Positions 43,953 through 52,443 of a stretch of 64,000 nucleotides of DNA are shown in pieces. Source of the stretch: an uncultured Lachnospiraceae bacterium. GTDB lineage: Bacteria; Bacillota; Clostridia; Lachnospirales; Lachnospiraceae. A model generated the notes under the pieces. It searched no databases, was not told where the DNA came from, and worked only from the letters and a program-made list of their open reading frames with translations. A program made the translations under genes and the position numbers. The DNA lies in NCBI GenBank assembly GCA_910578645.1, contig CAJTQI010000004.1, forward strand, positions 62,001-126,000. Reading direction: 5' to 3'. Numbering within the stretch: the first letter of the stretch is position 1; every line of letters starts with the position of its first letter.

Positions 43953-43987
43953 TTGGCGTCTCACTACATTATGGCGTACTTTCCTAT

Positions 43988-44070
43988 AGGGTAAAAAAAC
44001 GAGTTTCGCTCGTTTGCGAAATTTGCATGCGGCAAACTCGGATAAGCGGGGAAATTTCCCCGCCATACCA
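43988..44070 (+). repeat. Dispersed structured repeat, copy C
   Basis: Begins CCTATAGGGT-like flank and an A-tract, then CGAG/CTCG, TTTGCATGCGGCAAA and CTCGGATAAGCGGGGAAATTTCC, ending in ATACCA as copy B does. On the minus strand it reads as a GGGGAAATTTCCCC palindrome then a stem ACGAG...CTCGT followed by TTTTTTT, a good terminator for the chemoreceptor gene that ends 18 bases away. Confidence 0.78.
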
Positions 44071-44087
44071 GACAAGGTTTGTATTGC

Positions 44088-45881
44088 CTAGTTTTCATTG
44101 CTCACATGGAACTTTCCTATCTCTGCGCGAAGTGTTTCCGCACTTTGCTTCGTTCTCGTAACCTGTTCTAATACTTCCGCAGATTCAGACGCGATGACGG
44201 ATGCCCGCTGTGCAATCTCTGTCGTTCCTTCCGCGCCTTCTTCCGCTGCCCTTGAAATGTCGCTCATGGACTGTTTGATTCCCTCCATATTGTTGAATAA
44301 TTCCTGGGCGATTGTGCTAAACTCACTCATCAGTCCGTCCACAGAAGCGCCGTCCTGGTTATATTGTTCCCCAATCAAGCGAAAACTGTCATAGTCTTGC
44401 GTCACGTCACTCACTACGAAATCCAATAATTTTCTTGCGTTTTGGGAAAGATTTTCCACTGCTTGCGTCACTTTCTGGGTAACTTCCTGTATCTTGATGA
44501 CTGTCTGCTTGGATTGTTCTGCGAGAGCGCCGATTTCCCCTGCAACTACCGCAAATCCCTTACCTGACTCACCTGCTCTTGCAGCCTCGATAGAAGCATT
44601 TAACGCAAGCAGATTGGTCTGTGAAACGACACGCATAATGACACTGGACAATTCGTAAATCTGGTCTATTACCCTTGAATTTTCAAGCGCCGTCTCTAAA
44701 TCCTGTTGAATTTCATTTTTTAGGAGTACGGTTTTCTCCTGGGCGCTCTTAATCTTAACGTTTGTCTGTTCTGCCCTGCCTTTGATTTCGGCGGCGCCTT
44801 GTGCGCCGTCCTGGGAGCGGCTTGCAATATGCTGTACCGCCACATGCATCTCCCCTGCAGCGCCATCAGCCATTGTGGCAGTTGCCGCTGTCTCTTCCAT
44901 CCCTGCTGACAATTGCTGGGTAGCGGCAGATACACTTGCAATGTCGTCGTTGAGCTTTTCAACGCATTCGTTGGCAGACCCCGCCGCAATACCGATGGTT
45001 TCAGATTCTGTCTGCACCTTGCTGATAAGCTTTACCATAGCGGATTTCATGTCCTCGATACATCTGGACAGATGCCCGAAGTCATCTCGCCGTCCCAGGA
45101 ATTTTTTCATAAAATCCTGGGTATAGTCCCCTTCTGCCATACAATTCATCTGCCGTGTCGCCGCCCTCAGTGATTTTGTAATATCCGCCACAATGAAAAA
45201 TGCGAGCAGGCCCAACAAAATCGTAACCACTATAATGACAACTATCGAGATAATCCTGGCTGTCCGAAATATTTTTTTGACAGGCGCGTTATTTTCTATG
45301 GACAAAACCTCAAGTTCGTCCACATAATTTCCGGTGCCGATGACCCACTGCCATGGCTCAAACGCCTTGCTGTACGCACGCTTGGGATACGTTTCGGTAC
45401 TGCCTTCCTTAGTATAATGGTATTCCGTGAATCCTCCTTCTTCCTGCATGCCGTTCTTGATAATATCTTTTATCATCTGGTATCCCTGGCTGTCCGTCGC
45501 CTCCATCCGGTTTGTCCCTTCCGTTGCCTCTCCCAGGAGGACGACATTGACTCCTTCATAGGTATCAATCCAGAAATATCCGCTCTCACCGTACCGAAGT
45601 CCTCTGACCAGGTCTGCCGCCAGTTTTTTGGCTTCTTCTTCCGTGTAGAGGCCGTCTTCGTATTCCGCATAGATTTCATTTAACAGTGTGATAACATTTT
45701 CTACCTGTCCCTTTATCTGTGTATCATAATCATCATAAAGAACCTTCTCCATACTAATAACGGATTGTTGATAAGACTTATTCATGATGCAGATATTCAT
45801 AATGCTCATGAGACACATGGCTGCCGCAGCAATTACTGTCAGGATAACCAGTTTTGTACGGACTTTTAAATTCGCAAACAT
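44088..45881 (-). CDS. Methyl-accepting chemotaxis protein with Cache sensor
   Basis: A transmembrane chemoreceptor of 597 residues. TM1 is near residues 11-30, followed by an extracellular single-Cache-type region (VRGLRYGESGYFWIDTYEGVNVVLLG), TM2, a HAMP domain, and the MCP signalling coiled coil whose conserved tip reads EAARAGESGKGFAVVAGEIGALAEQ. The start at 45881 has GAGGGGAACGC upstream. The ORF extends to 45950 without support. The ligand is unknown. Its position directly upstream of the sugar ABC operon suggests a shared ligand but is only suggestive. Confidence 0.92.
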   Translation of the reverse strand: MFANLKVRTKLVILTVIAAAAMCLMSIMNICIMNKSYQQSVISMEKVLYDDYDTQIKGQVENVITLLNEIYAEYEDGLYTEEEAKKLAADLVRGLRYGESGYFWIDTYEGVNVVLLGEATEGTNRMEATDSQGYQMIKDIIKNGMQEEGGFTEYHYTKEGSTETYPKRAYSKAFEPWQWVIGTGNYVDELEVLSIENNAPVKKIFRTARIISIVVIIVVTILLGLLAFFIVADITKSLRAATRQMNCMAEGDYTQDFMKKFLGRRDDFGHLSRCIEDMKSAMVKLISKVQTESETIGIAAGSANECVEKLNDDIASVSAATQQLSAGMEETAATATMADGAAGEMHVAVQHIASRSQDGAQGAAEIKGRAEQTNVKIKSAQEKTVLLKNEIQQDLETALENSRVIDQIYELSSVIMRVVSQTNLLALNASIEAARAGESGKGFAVVAGEIGALAEQSKQTVIKIQEVTQKVTQAVENLSQNARKLLDFVVSDVTQDYDSFRLIGEQYNQDGASVDGLMSEFSTIAQELFNNMEGIKQSMSDISRAAEEGAEGTTEIAQRASVIASESAEVLEQVTRTKQSAETLRAEIGKFHVSNEN

Positions 45882-46020
45882 TGCGTTCCCCTCTTTTCCT
45901 TGGTGAATCCGAAAGAAAAATAACGATACAAAATCTATATTTCCTTCCATTTTTTCTTATGTTCCATTTCCATTTTATCACAAATTTGCAAGCAGTAAAT
46001 ATTTTCTTTTGATAAAAGGA

Positions 46021-47265
46021 CTACAACAGACCGGCCGCTGCCGCTTTCCCCGCCATCATACCGCTGCTCCAGGCCCATTGCAAATTGTAGCCGCCACAGA
46101 TACCGTCTATATCCAGTATTTCTCCTGCAAAATACAATCCGGGAATAATCCTTGATTCCAGATTTTCGGTCACCTCCGCACAATCCACGCCTCCGGCACA
46201 CACCTGGGCCTGTTCAAAAGAGTTTGTCCCTTTTACGGTTACCGTAAGGCAGCTGTAAAGTTTTTCCAATTTCTTCCTGTGTGAGACAGGAACATCCTGT
46301 GCCATAACTTGTTCCTTGATTCCTGCCAATTTTAACAACGTAAGACCGATTTTTTTGTTGACGATTCCCGTTACAAACTGTTCCATCGTCTGTCCGCCCT
46401 GCTTTATCCACCTGTCAGTCCAAAAAGAGCAATCGCATCCGTCTGATTTACTTTCCGTGTAATCCGGAAGAAAATTGATATCCACCGTGGTATGCTTCTC
46501 TTCCTGCAGTGCATAGGCCGCCATTCTGCTTAACTGGAAAACAGGAATGCCGGAAATACCATAGTCTGTCCATTGCAGCTGTCCGCGTTCGGTGCGCACG
46601 GCCTGCCCCTGTGTCATAAGAGTCAGCCTCGCGTCACATCGCACGCCCGCAACACGTTTACAGAAGTCTTCCTTACATTTCAATGCCGTCAGTGCAGGTA
46701 CTACCGGTATAATCTTGTGTCCCAGTTTTTTTGCCAAAACAAACCCTGAACCGTCAGAGCCCGTTTTAGGCGCCGCCTTGCCTCCGCATGACAATATGAC
46801 CGCATCAAAGCAGTCCTCTTTCCCTTCTTCCGCAGTCTCCACTGCGAACCGTCCTTTATACTTCTTTATCCCAGTCACCTGGCTGTTTGTATGTACACTG
46901 ACCTTAAGCCGTTCCAATTCATAGCGGAGCACATCAAGGACGGTAGATGCCTGTTCACTGGCCGGGTAAAGATAGCTGTTTTTTTCTTTAATCCGCATCC
47001 CCAGAGCCTCAAAAAACTGCCTAGTTTCCGGCGTCCCGATAGTTTTGTATATGGCATCTGCAAGTTTTATGCCACTGCCATAATAGAACTCTACGCCCAT
47101 TTTGTCATTGGAAAAATTGCATTTACCGTTGCCTGTGGACAGAATCTTCTTACCGATTCTGTCATTGCGCTCATAGATTGTAACCTGTGCCCCCATGCGC
47201 GCCGCCTGGATTGCCGCTGCCATCCCCGCCGGGCCGCCGCCTGCCACAGCTATTTTTCTGCTCAT
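46021..47265 (-). CDS. HI0933-type FAD-dependent oxidoreductase
   Basis: A 414-residue flavoprotein of the BaiN/HI0933 family, often annotated aminoacetone oxidase family. The FAD-binding motif VAGGGPAGMAAAIQAARMGAQVTIYER is at residues 6-32, followed by GKKILSTGNGKCNFSN near residue 40, and CGGVDCAEV plus GLYFAGEILDIDGICGGYNLQWAWSSG near the C-terminus. The substrate is unproven. The start at 47265 has GGAGGACTTAT upstream. An earlier ATG (47346) adds 27 unsupported residues. It follows the BofC-like gene by 93 bases. Confidence 0.88.
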   Translation of the reverse strand: MSRKIAVAGGGPAGMAAAIQAARMGAQVTIYERNDRIGKKILSTGNGKCNFSNDKMGVEFYYGSGIKLADAIYKTIGTPETRQFFEALGMRIKEKNSYLYPASEQASTVLDVLRYELERLKVSVHTNSQVTGIKKYKGRFAVETAEEGKEDCFDAVILSCGGKAAPKTGSDGSGFVLAKKLGHKIIPVVPALTALKCKEDFCKRVAGVRCDARLTLMTQGQAVRTERGQLQWTDYGISGIPVFQLSRMAAYALQEEKHTTVDINFLPDYTESKSDGCDCSFWTDRWIKQGGQTMEQFVTGIVNKKIGLTLLKLAGIKEQVMAQDVPVSHRKKLEKLYSCLTVTVKGTNSFEQAQVCAGGVDCAEVTENLESRIIPGLYFAGEILDIDGICGGYNLQWAWSSGMMAGKAAAAGLL

Positions 47266-47358
47266 ATAAGTCCTCCGTTTATCATACACGTACTCCTGTA
47301 ATCTCTCTCGCACCTGTCTTAGCGGCTGATTTTCCGCCATATGCACATCGATTATTTT

Positions 47359-48000
47359 TTAGCTGGAGTAGGATTCCAGGAAATGGTACAGTTCTTCCTC
47401 CGTCTCCACGTATTTACCTTTCATAACCTCTGTCTGCAGTGTGTCACTCAAATCCTCAAGCAGAATATCCGTATTCATGTAGAGCGTCTGCTTGTCTTCC
47501 CGGTAGACGACAATGAAATGGTCGGCCACCATAAGGTAGTATCCGCCATCTTCTTCCGTCTTATAATATTTGCAGATAACGACTCTGTCTTTAGAAAAAG
47601 CAGTCAGTTCGATGGTCTCAAATCCTTGCTCCAGTTCTGTGAGAGGCGGATTCTTGTCATAGGAATCCAATTCTGCAAGCAGGCTTTCCCTGTCCAGTCC
47701 GATATACTTGACAGGAAGCGTTTCCTCTTTCTCATTGACTGTACCTGTAACCAAATCTATTTCTTCAATCAGATACTTCGTGTCTGCAGTCACCACCGGA
47801 ATCTCTCCCACGGCTGTCTCTATGACCTGCGGTTCTCTGACGTCGTCCTGGGATGACGGCTGTATAATATTTTCTTTTTCTTCCTTCGGATATTTGTTGG
47901 GGTAGAAAAACTGCTCCACCCGCAGCGCCGTATATCCCCCTATACCTAACATCACACTGGATAATACCAGAAAAAGACTGATACGTCTTATAAGTTTCAT
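47359..48000 (-). CDS. Membrane-anchored protein with BofC C-terminal-like domain
   Basis: A 213-residue protein with one N-terminal TM (ISLFLVLSSVMLGIGGYTAL) and a mostly external body. The last 90 residues (DRVVICKYYKTEEDGGYYLMVADHFIVVYREDKQTLYMNTDI) resemble the C-terminal domain of BofC, an intercompartmental sporulation signalling protein. The similarity is recalled from related Lachnospiraceae proteins and is not certain. It lies between the flippase and the FAD-oxidoreductase genes, all on the minus strand. Confidence 0.7.
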   Translation of the reverse strand: MKLIRRISLFLVLSSVMLGIGGYTALRVEQFFYPNKYPKEEKENIIQPSSQDDVREPQVIETAVGEIPVVTADTKYLIEEIDLVTGTVNEKEETLPVKYIGLDRESLLAELDSYDKNPPLTELEQGFETIELTAFSKDRVVICKYYKTEEDGGYYLMVADHFIVVYREDKQTLYMNTDILLEDLSDTLQTEVMKGKYVETEEELYHFLESYSS

Positions 48001-48080
48001 CCTTCACATAACCCTTCTTACCGGATTTCTTGTAATCAGTATCAGTCATTTCCTGAATTTTATGCAGTTTTTCCTAAATT

Positions 48081-49742
48081 TTATAAAACTCCGATATTCT
48101 TCCCAAACATGATAAAGAAAAATCCAAGAGGCATCTTAGACAATTCCGCTTCTCCGATTACACGCAAAACCATCAGGAAAGTAATGTAGAAAAAAAGCCC
48201 TGCGATAATACCTATAACGATTGTCAAGACGGCACCTACCGGCTCTAACAGGAAACGTTCAGCCAACATGACAGCCACGCCGGAGACAATAGCCGCCGCC
48301 GCCGGGAATATGACTCCGCTAAACCAGTCCTGGCGGTATTTTAAGTTTCTGCTAAGGAAGTAGAAATTCAGCCCGCCATACAACGCAAAAAATATAATCA
48401 ACGCATAGATAATACCGTCCGCTCCTAAATAAGCTTTTTGTACGAACAGATATGCCATCAGCACGTGGGCAAACACACTGATTATTGTTGAGAGAAACAG
48501 TTCCTTAAGCATGTGCATCCTGTATAAAAGATGGCCGAATAAAAAACAGAAACCGTACAGCACAATCAGCACTGCGCCTTTTTGTACCCATGCAACGACA
48601 GTATCATTTTTGCCGGTGTACAGACATGCTATAACCGCATGGGCGAGCGCAGCCAAGTAAACGGCAATCGGACATACCACAATACAGAGCTTCTTGACTG
48701 TTTTGCCAAGACGCTCCCGCATTGCACGGTATTCTTCCCTGTCATATGCGTTACTGATTCTGCCGGCCATACTGTAGATGCTTAATACACCAAGGGCAGA
48801 ACCGATACCGATTAGCACCGCGAATTTGCTATAATAGCCGCCCCATAGAGCGGTACGTGACTCTCCCATTTCCTTCTTATTCATACAGTAATTGAACATA
48901 CGCTGGTCAACCAACATAAACAGATTGGAAAAAACCGAAACCAGGGCAATTGGAAAACTGCCTGCAAGCAGCGTCCTCTGTGCAGAAAATTTCGGTTCCG
49001 CACGTTTGCCGCTGTCCATGTCGAGTCTGCCCCGCATGGCCCCGGCATAGATAATATAAATGATAAGCAGATACAGCATGGTAATGACCTGGGACAGCAT
49101 CACTCCAAGCATTGCGCCAAGCGCGCCGTAAGCATAACTGTATGCCACATTCTGCTTTAATGCCGCCACCTTCACACCATAATCATAAAGGGCATTGGCG
49201 CCGAACATCGCGCACGCCATCATGGCAATTCCTTCCAGATACTGTGAGTGGGCAGTCAACATTCCCAACCCATATCCGTTAAAATAACCACGGAAAATGC
49301 CGATAAAAGCAGCCAGGACAAGTACCGGGGCCGTTGCAATGACCGCCATTCGGCTTAAGGACTCTAATACGAGAATATCCGCAACAAAGGCAGAGAATAC
49401 AACAAGCAGCGCCGCAAGTACGGCGCTCACAAGCAGATTCGTGAAAAGCGCCGCATGAAATACCTGCTTCGCATTTCTATGTTGTTCCCTCTTCACCCTA
49501 TAACGGATGATTCCTGACATGGCTCCCGTCATGCTGTATGAAGTAAAAAGCGTAATCAGGAAAAATATTTCAAACGCGGGGGCAAACAGCCCGATTCCCG
49601 CATCGCCAATCACCTTTGACAGCGGAATGCGCATCGCAAGTAAAATAATATAGGACAATAGGCCTGCATACTGTATCAGTGGATTCCGGCCCGCCCTGTT
49701 TGACAAACTACCTCTTGAAGATTGTCTCTTCTGTAACTTCAT
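48081..49742 (-). CDS. Polysaccharide/lipid flippase of the MurJ/SpoVB (MOP) superfamily
   Basis: A multi-pass protein of 553 residues with about 14 hydrophobic segments. The N-terminal tail (KLQKRQSSRGSLSNRAGRNPLI) is basic and cytoplasmic. Sporulation SpoVB, MurJ-like lipid II flippases and Wzx exporters share the fold, so the substrate cannot be assigned. GGAAGGTAGG precedes the ATG. The gene lies only 5 bases from the ybeY stop, so it belongs to the ybeY transcript. Confidence 0.85.
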   Translation of the reverse strand: MKLQKRQSSRGSLSNRAGRNPLIQYAGLLSYIILLAMRIPLSKVIGDAGIGLFAPAFEIFFLITLFTSYSMTGAMSGIIRYRVKREQHRNAKQVFHAALFTNLLVSAVLAALLVVFSAFVADILVLESLSRMAVIATAPVLVLAAFIGIFRGYFNGYGLGMLTAHSQYLEGIAMMACAMFGANALYDYGVKVAALKQNVAYSYAYGALGAMLGVMLSQVITMLYLLIIYIIYAGAMRGRLDMDSGKRAEPKFSAQRTLLAGSFPIALVSVFSNLFMLVDQRMFNYCMNKKEMGESRTALWGGYYSKFAVLIGIGSALGVLSIYSMAGRISNAYDREEYRAMRERLGKTVKKLCIVVCPIAVYLAALAHAVIACLYTGKNDTVVAWVQKGAVLIVLYGFCFLFGHLLYRMHMLKELFLSTIISVFAHVLMAYLFVQKAYLGADGIIYALIIFFALYGGLNFYFLSRNLKYRQDWFSGVIFPAAAAIVSGVAVMLAERFLLEPVGAVLTIVIGIIAGLFFYITFLMVLRVIGEAELSKMPLGFFFIMFGKNIGVL

Positions 49743-49747
49743 AGTAC

Positions 49748-50245
49748 CTACCTTCCAATTCCAAGACTGCCCAAGACATTCTCCTGCTTTTTCTCCATCA
49801 CCGCTGCATCCTGTTCTTCCATATGGTCATAGCCGCAAAGATGGAACATGCTGTGGGCCACAAGAAAAGCAAATTCACGAAGCACACCGTGCCCGTATTC
49901 CGCCGCCTGTGACTTGACTTTTTCCACAGACAAAATGATATCTCCAAGAATCAGTTCACCACTGTCGGGGTCGAAGCAATCTGCCTCGTCCGATTCCACA
50001 CAAGTAAAATCTCCTGGTTGTTCAAACGGTATATTCGGAAAAGAAAGAACGTCAGTTTCTTTGTCTATGTCCCGGAAATTTCTGTTATACTCGCGTATAC
50101 CCTCATTGTCTACAAGCAAAAGGTTTACCGTTGTCTCATAGGGGCAGTTTTCCATCTGTGTGACAGCGTCCATTATCTTATCTACAATATCTTTCATATC
50201 AAAAGGCAACGTCACTCCGGTTTCATTCTCAACGTAGGAAGTCAT
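49748..50245 (-). CDS. ybeY: rRNA maturation endonuclease YbeY
   Basis: A metal-dependent single-strand RNase needed for 16S 3' end maturation and ribosome quality control. The 165-residue product has the three-His zinc motif HSMFHLCGYDH (H-x3-H-x5-H) near residue 135, and the conserved DKETDVLSFP segment near residue 60. The start lies within the end of the upstream gene (17-base overlap) with GGAG at about 10 bases. Gene order phoH - HD protein - ybeY matches other Firmicutes. Confidence 0.93.
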   Translation of the reverse strand: MTSYVENETGVTLPFDMKDIVDKIMDAVTQMENCPYETTVNLLLVDNEGIREYNRNFRDIDKETDVLSFPNIPFEQPGDFTCVESDEADCFDPDSGELILGDIILSVEKVKSQAAEYGHGVLREFAFLVAHSMFHLCGYDHMEEQDAAVMEKKQENVLGSLGIGR

Positions 50246-51428
50246 AGTATAGCTTCTCCTCGATAAATATTTTCTTCATCTCCGTAATCTGTGCCAGGGA
50301 AATCTCATTCTCCCACAGCTCATCCGTCTCCAGTTTCTTGTTGAACACCGTATTGATAATCTGCGCATAGTCTAATTTCGCTTTGGGGTCCTTCTCAAAT
50401 AAATACAGTATAGACGATACAATACAGTCCGCAAACAAAACCACAATCGTTTCTTTTGATACCACTTTTTCCGCCTCGTCCACATATTCTTTCAGGATTT
50501 TCTTGGTGTTGGACGGAAAATGGTATTCATTACAGACAGCAGACACATTCTCCCACGTATTTTCACCTTTAAGCCTGCCAATCCGGTGGTAATAGCCACA
50601 TGCCTTGGCCGCCGCATCATCTAAATGCAGACGTTTGGCAATCCGGTCGCTTAAGTACGCCGTATGTACTGCATGGTAATACTCCTCCTTGGACATTTCC
50701 TTCAACTGTACAAGAAGCGGAAACTCCGGGTCATTGATATCCATATACTTCTCCCGGTTCCTGTGGATAACAGTAGAACTAAATATCTTTAGGCTGACTA
50801 GCAATAAAATACAACAAATCATTAAGTTGATTGCCGGAATCATAAACTGGAAGATGGACAACTGTTCCTGGGAAAATAGTATGACGTTGGCAGTCAAACA
50901 CAGCATAAGGACCGACAGGGAAATAAACAGCGGGAACCCTACTTTAAAATCGTCGTTCAAGTTACTAAATACAAGTATGCCTGCCATACCGCTGACAAAA
51001 TAAAGCCAGAACACGGAGAAGTTTCCACCCGCAAAATGAACGGACAAAAGCAGGCAGACGCTTCCTGCCGCAAGTCCGGTGATGTTGTTGCTAAACGCTC
51101 CCAAAAGCACGAAAATCACCAGAAATGGCCAACCGGTCTCCGGGAGATAGGGAAGGAACACCGCCGCCGCCAGGCTGCCCAGATACATCAGCGCGAATCT
51201 GCCATACTTCCCCTCATTCCGGTATATGAACAGACGGCTTGTCTCTCCCATAGTGAATGCAAAAATCACAATTCCTGTACCTGCCAGTGCCATAACCGTA
51301 TTGCGTATCTGCTCTTCCACATTCTGGTCAAACAGCATGCTGCCTGCCAGTGCAATACAGCCTGAAAACACAAACATCGCTCCAAAACACAATATTCTTT
51401 TCATAATAAACTGTTTATCTTTTTCCAC
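50229..51428 (-). CDS. PgpH-position membrane protein with degenerate HD domain
   Basis: A 399-residue protein in the slot where c-di-AMP phosphodiesterase PgpH (YqfF) sits in B. subtilis, between phoH and ybeY. About seven hydrophobic segments span residues 10-215, and a soluble domain follows. In the HD-like region H252 (YYHAVHTAYLS) and H281 are present, but the HD pair is H281-R282 (GYYHRIGRLKGEN), and a later FADCIVSS keeps the last Asp. The large extracellular domain of PgpH is missing. The start is a GTG with AGGA upstream. Likely a catalytically altered PgpH relative, by inference. Confidence 0.78.
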   Translation of the reverse strand: MEKDKQFIMKRILCFGAMFVFSGCIALAGSMLFDQNVEEQIRNTVMALAGTGIVIFAFTMGETSRLFIYRNEGKYGRFALMYLGSLAAAVFLPYLPETGWPFLVIFVLLGAFSNNITGLAAGSVCLLLSVHFAGGNFSVFWLYFVSGMAGILVFSNLNDDFKVGFPLFISLSVLMLCLTANVILFSQEQLSIFQFMIPAINLMICCILLLVSLKIFSSTVIHRNREKYMDINDPEFPLLVQLKEMSKEEYYHAVHTAYLSDRIAKRLHLDDAAAKACGYYHRIGRLKGENTWENVSAVCNEYHFPSNTKKILKEYVDEAEKVVSKETIVVLFADCIVSSILYLFEKDPKAKLDYAQIINTVFNKKLETDELWENEISLAQITEMKKIFIEEKLYYDFLR

Positions 51429-52428
51429 GGTTATAATTCCTGCTCTTCTGTCTTAATTCGTTTCGTTTTATCTCTCTAGACTCATAGTCTTCATATGCTT
51501 TGACAATCTTTTGTACAAGAGGATGGCGCACCACATCCTTGCTGCTTAAATTGCAGAATGCGATGTCATTAATCTTGGCAAGCACCTTCTCTGCCACATC
51601 CAACCCAGATTTCGTGTCCGGCGCCAGGTCCTTTTGTGAGGCGTCTCCGGTCACCACGACTTTGGAGCCGAATCCGATACGCGTCAGGAACATTTTCATC
51701 TGTGCGGGAGTCGTGTTTTGGGCTTCATCCAGAATGATGTAGGCATTATCAAGTGTCCTGCCACGCATATAGGCAAGCGGCGCCACTTCAATCAGCCCTT
51801 TTTCCATGTTTTTTGCAAAGCTTTCCGCACCCATAATCTGGTATAATGCGTCGTAGAGCGGTCTTAGATAGGGGTCCACCTTACTCTGCAGGTCTCCGGG
51901 CAAAAATCCCAGCTTCTCCCCGGCTTCAATGGCGGGCCTGGTCAGGATAATCCTGCCGACTTCATTGTTCTTAAAGGCTGTGATGGCCATGGCCATGGCA
52001 AGATAAGTCTTGCCTGTACCGGCAGGGCCGATTCCGAATACAATCATATGTTCTCTGATGGCATCCACATATTTTTTCTGTCCCAGAGTCTTGGGCTTAA
52101 TCGGTTTGCCAGACACGGTATGACAGATACAATCTCCGTCTATTTCTAACAGCACATTCTCCTTATTTTCATGTTCCAGCTCTATGGCGTAGTCCACATT
52201 CTGCTCTTCCAATATATTTCCTCTTTCTGACAGGGCGACTAATTCTCTCATAATATGGGCAGCTTTCATGACCGCCTCTTTCTCACCGTTTATTTTTATG
52301 GCACCGTCCCTGTCTACAATTATCACATGTAAATCGTCTTCTATTTTTCTGATATATGAATCCCGTCCACCGAAGAGATTCTGCATGTGCTCTATGGGCA
52401 CATCAATCCTGACTGTAAATTCTCCCAT
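51415..52428 (-). CDS. phoH: PhoH family ATPase
   Basis: A 337-residue cytoplasmic P-loop protein of unknown exact role, linked to RNA metabolism in relatives. An N-terminal KH-like region (RIDVPIEHMQNLFGGRDSYI) precedes the ATPase, Walker A GPAGTGKTYLA near residue 135 and Walker B AYIILDEAQNTTPAQMKMFLTRIG. It overlaps the next gene by 14 bases. It is part of a yqfC-yqfD-phoH-(HD)-ybeY cluster. Confidence 0.92.
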   Translation of the reverse strand: MGEFTVRIDVPIEHMQNLFGGRDSYIRKIEDDLHVIIVDRDGAIKINGEKEAVMKAAHIMRELVALSERGNILEEQNVDYAIELEHENKENVLLEIDGDCICHTVSGKPIKPKTLGQKKYVDAIREHMIVFGIGPAGTGKTYLAMAMAITAFKNNEVGRIILTRPAIEAGEKLGFLPGDLQSKVDPYLRPLYDALYQIMGAESFAKNMEKGLIEVAPLAYMRGRTLDNAYIILDEAQNTTPAQMKMFLTRIGFGSKVVVTGDASQKDLAPDTKSGLDVAEKVLAKINDIAFCNLSSKDVVRHPLVQKIVKAYEDYESREIKRNELRQKSRNYNRGKR

Positions 52429-52443
52429 GTGTATGCTGCCTCT

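Noticed and set aside
43849..43990. c-di-GMP, lysine or purine riboswitch before the sugar ABC operon
   Set aside because: The expected aptamer core sequences are absent; only generic hairpins are visible.
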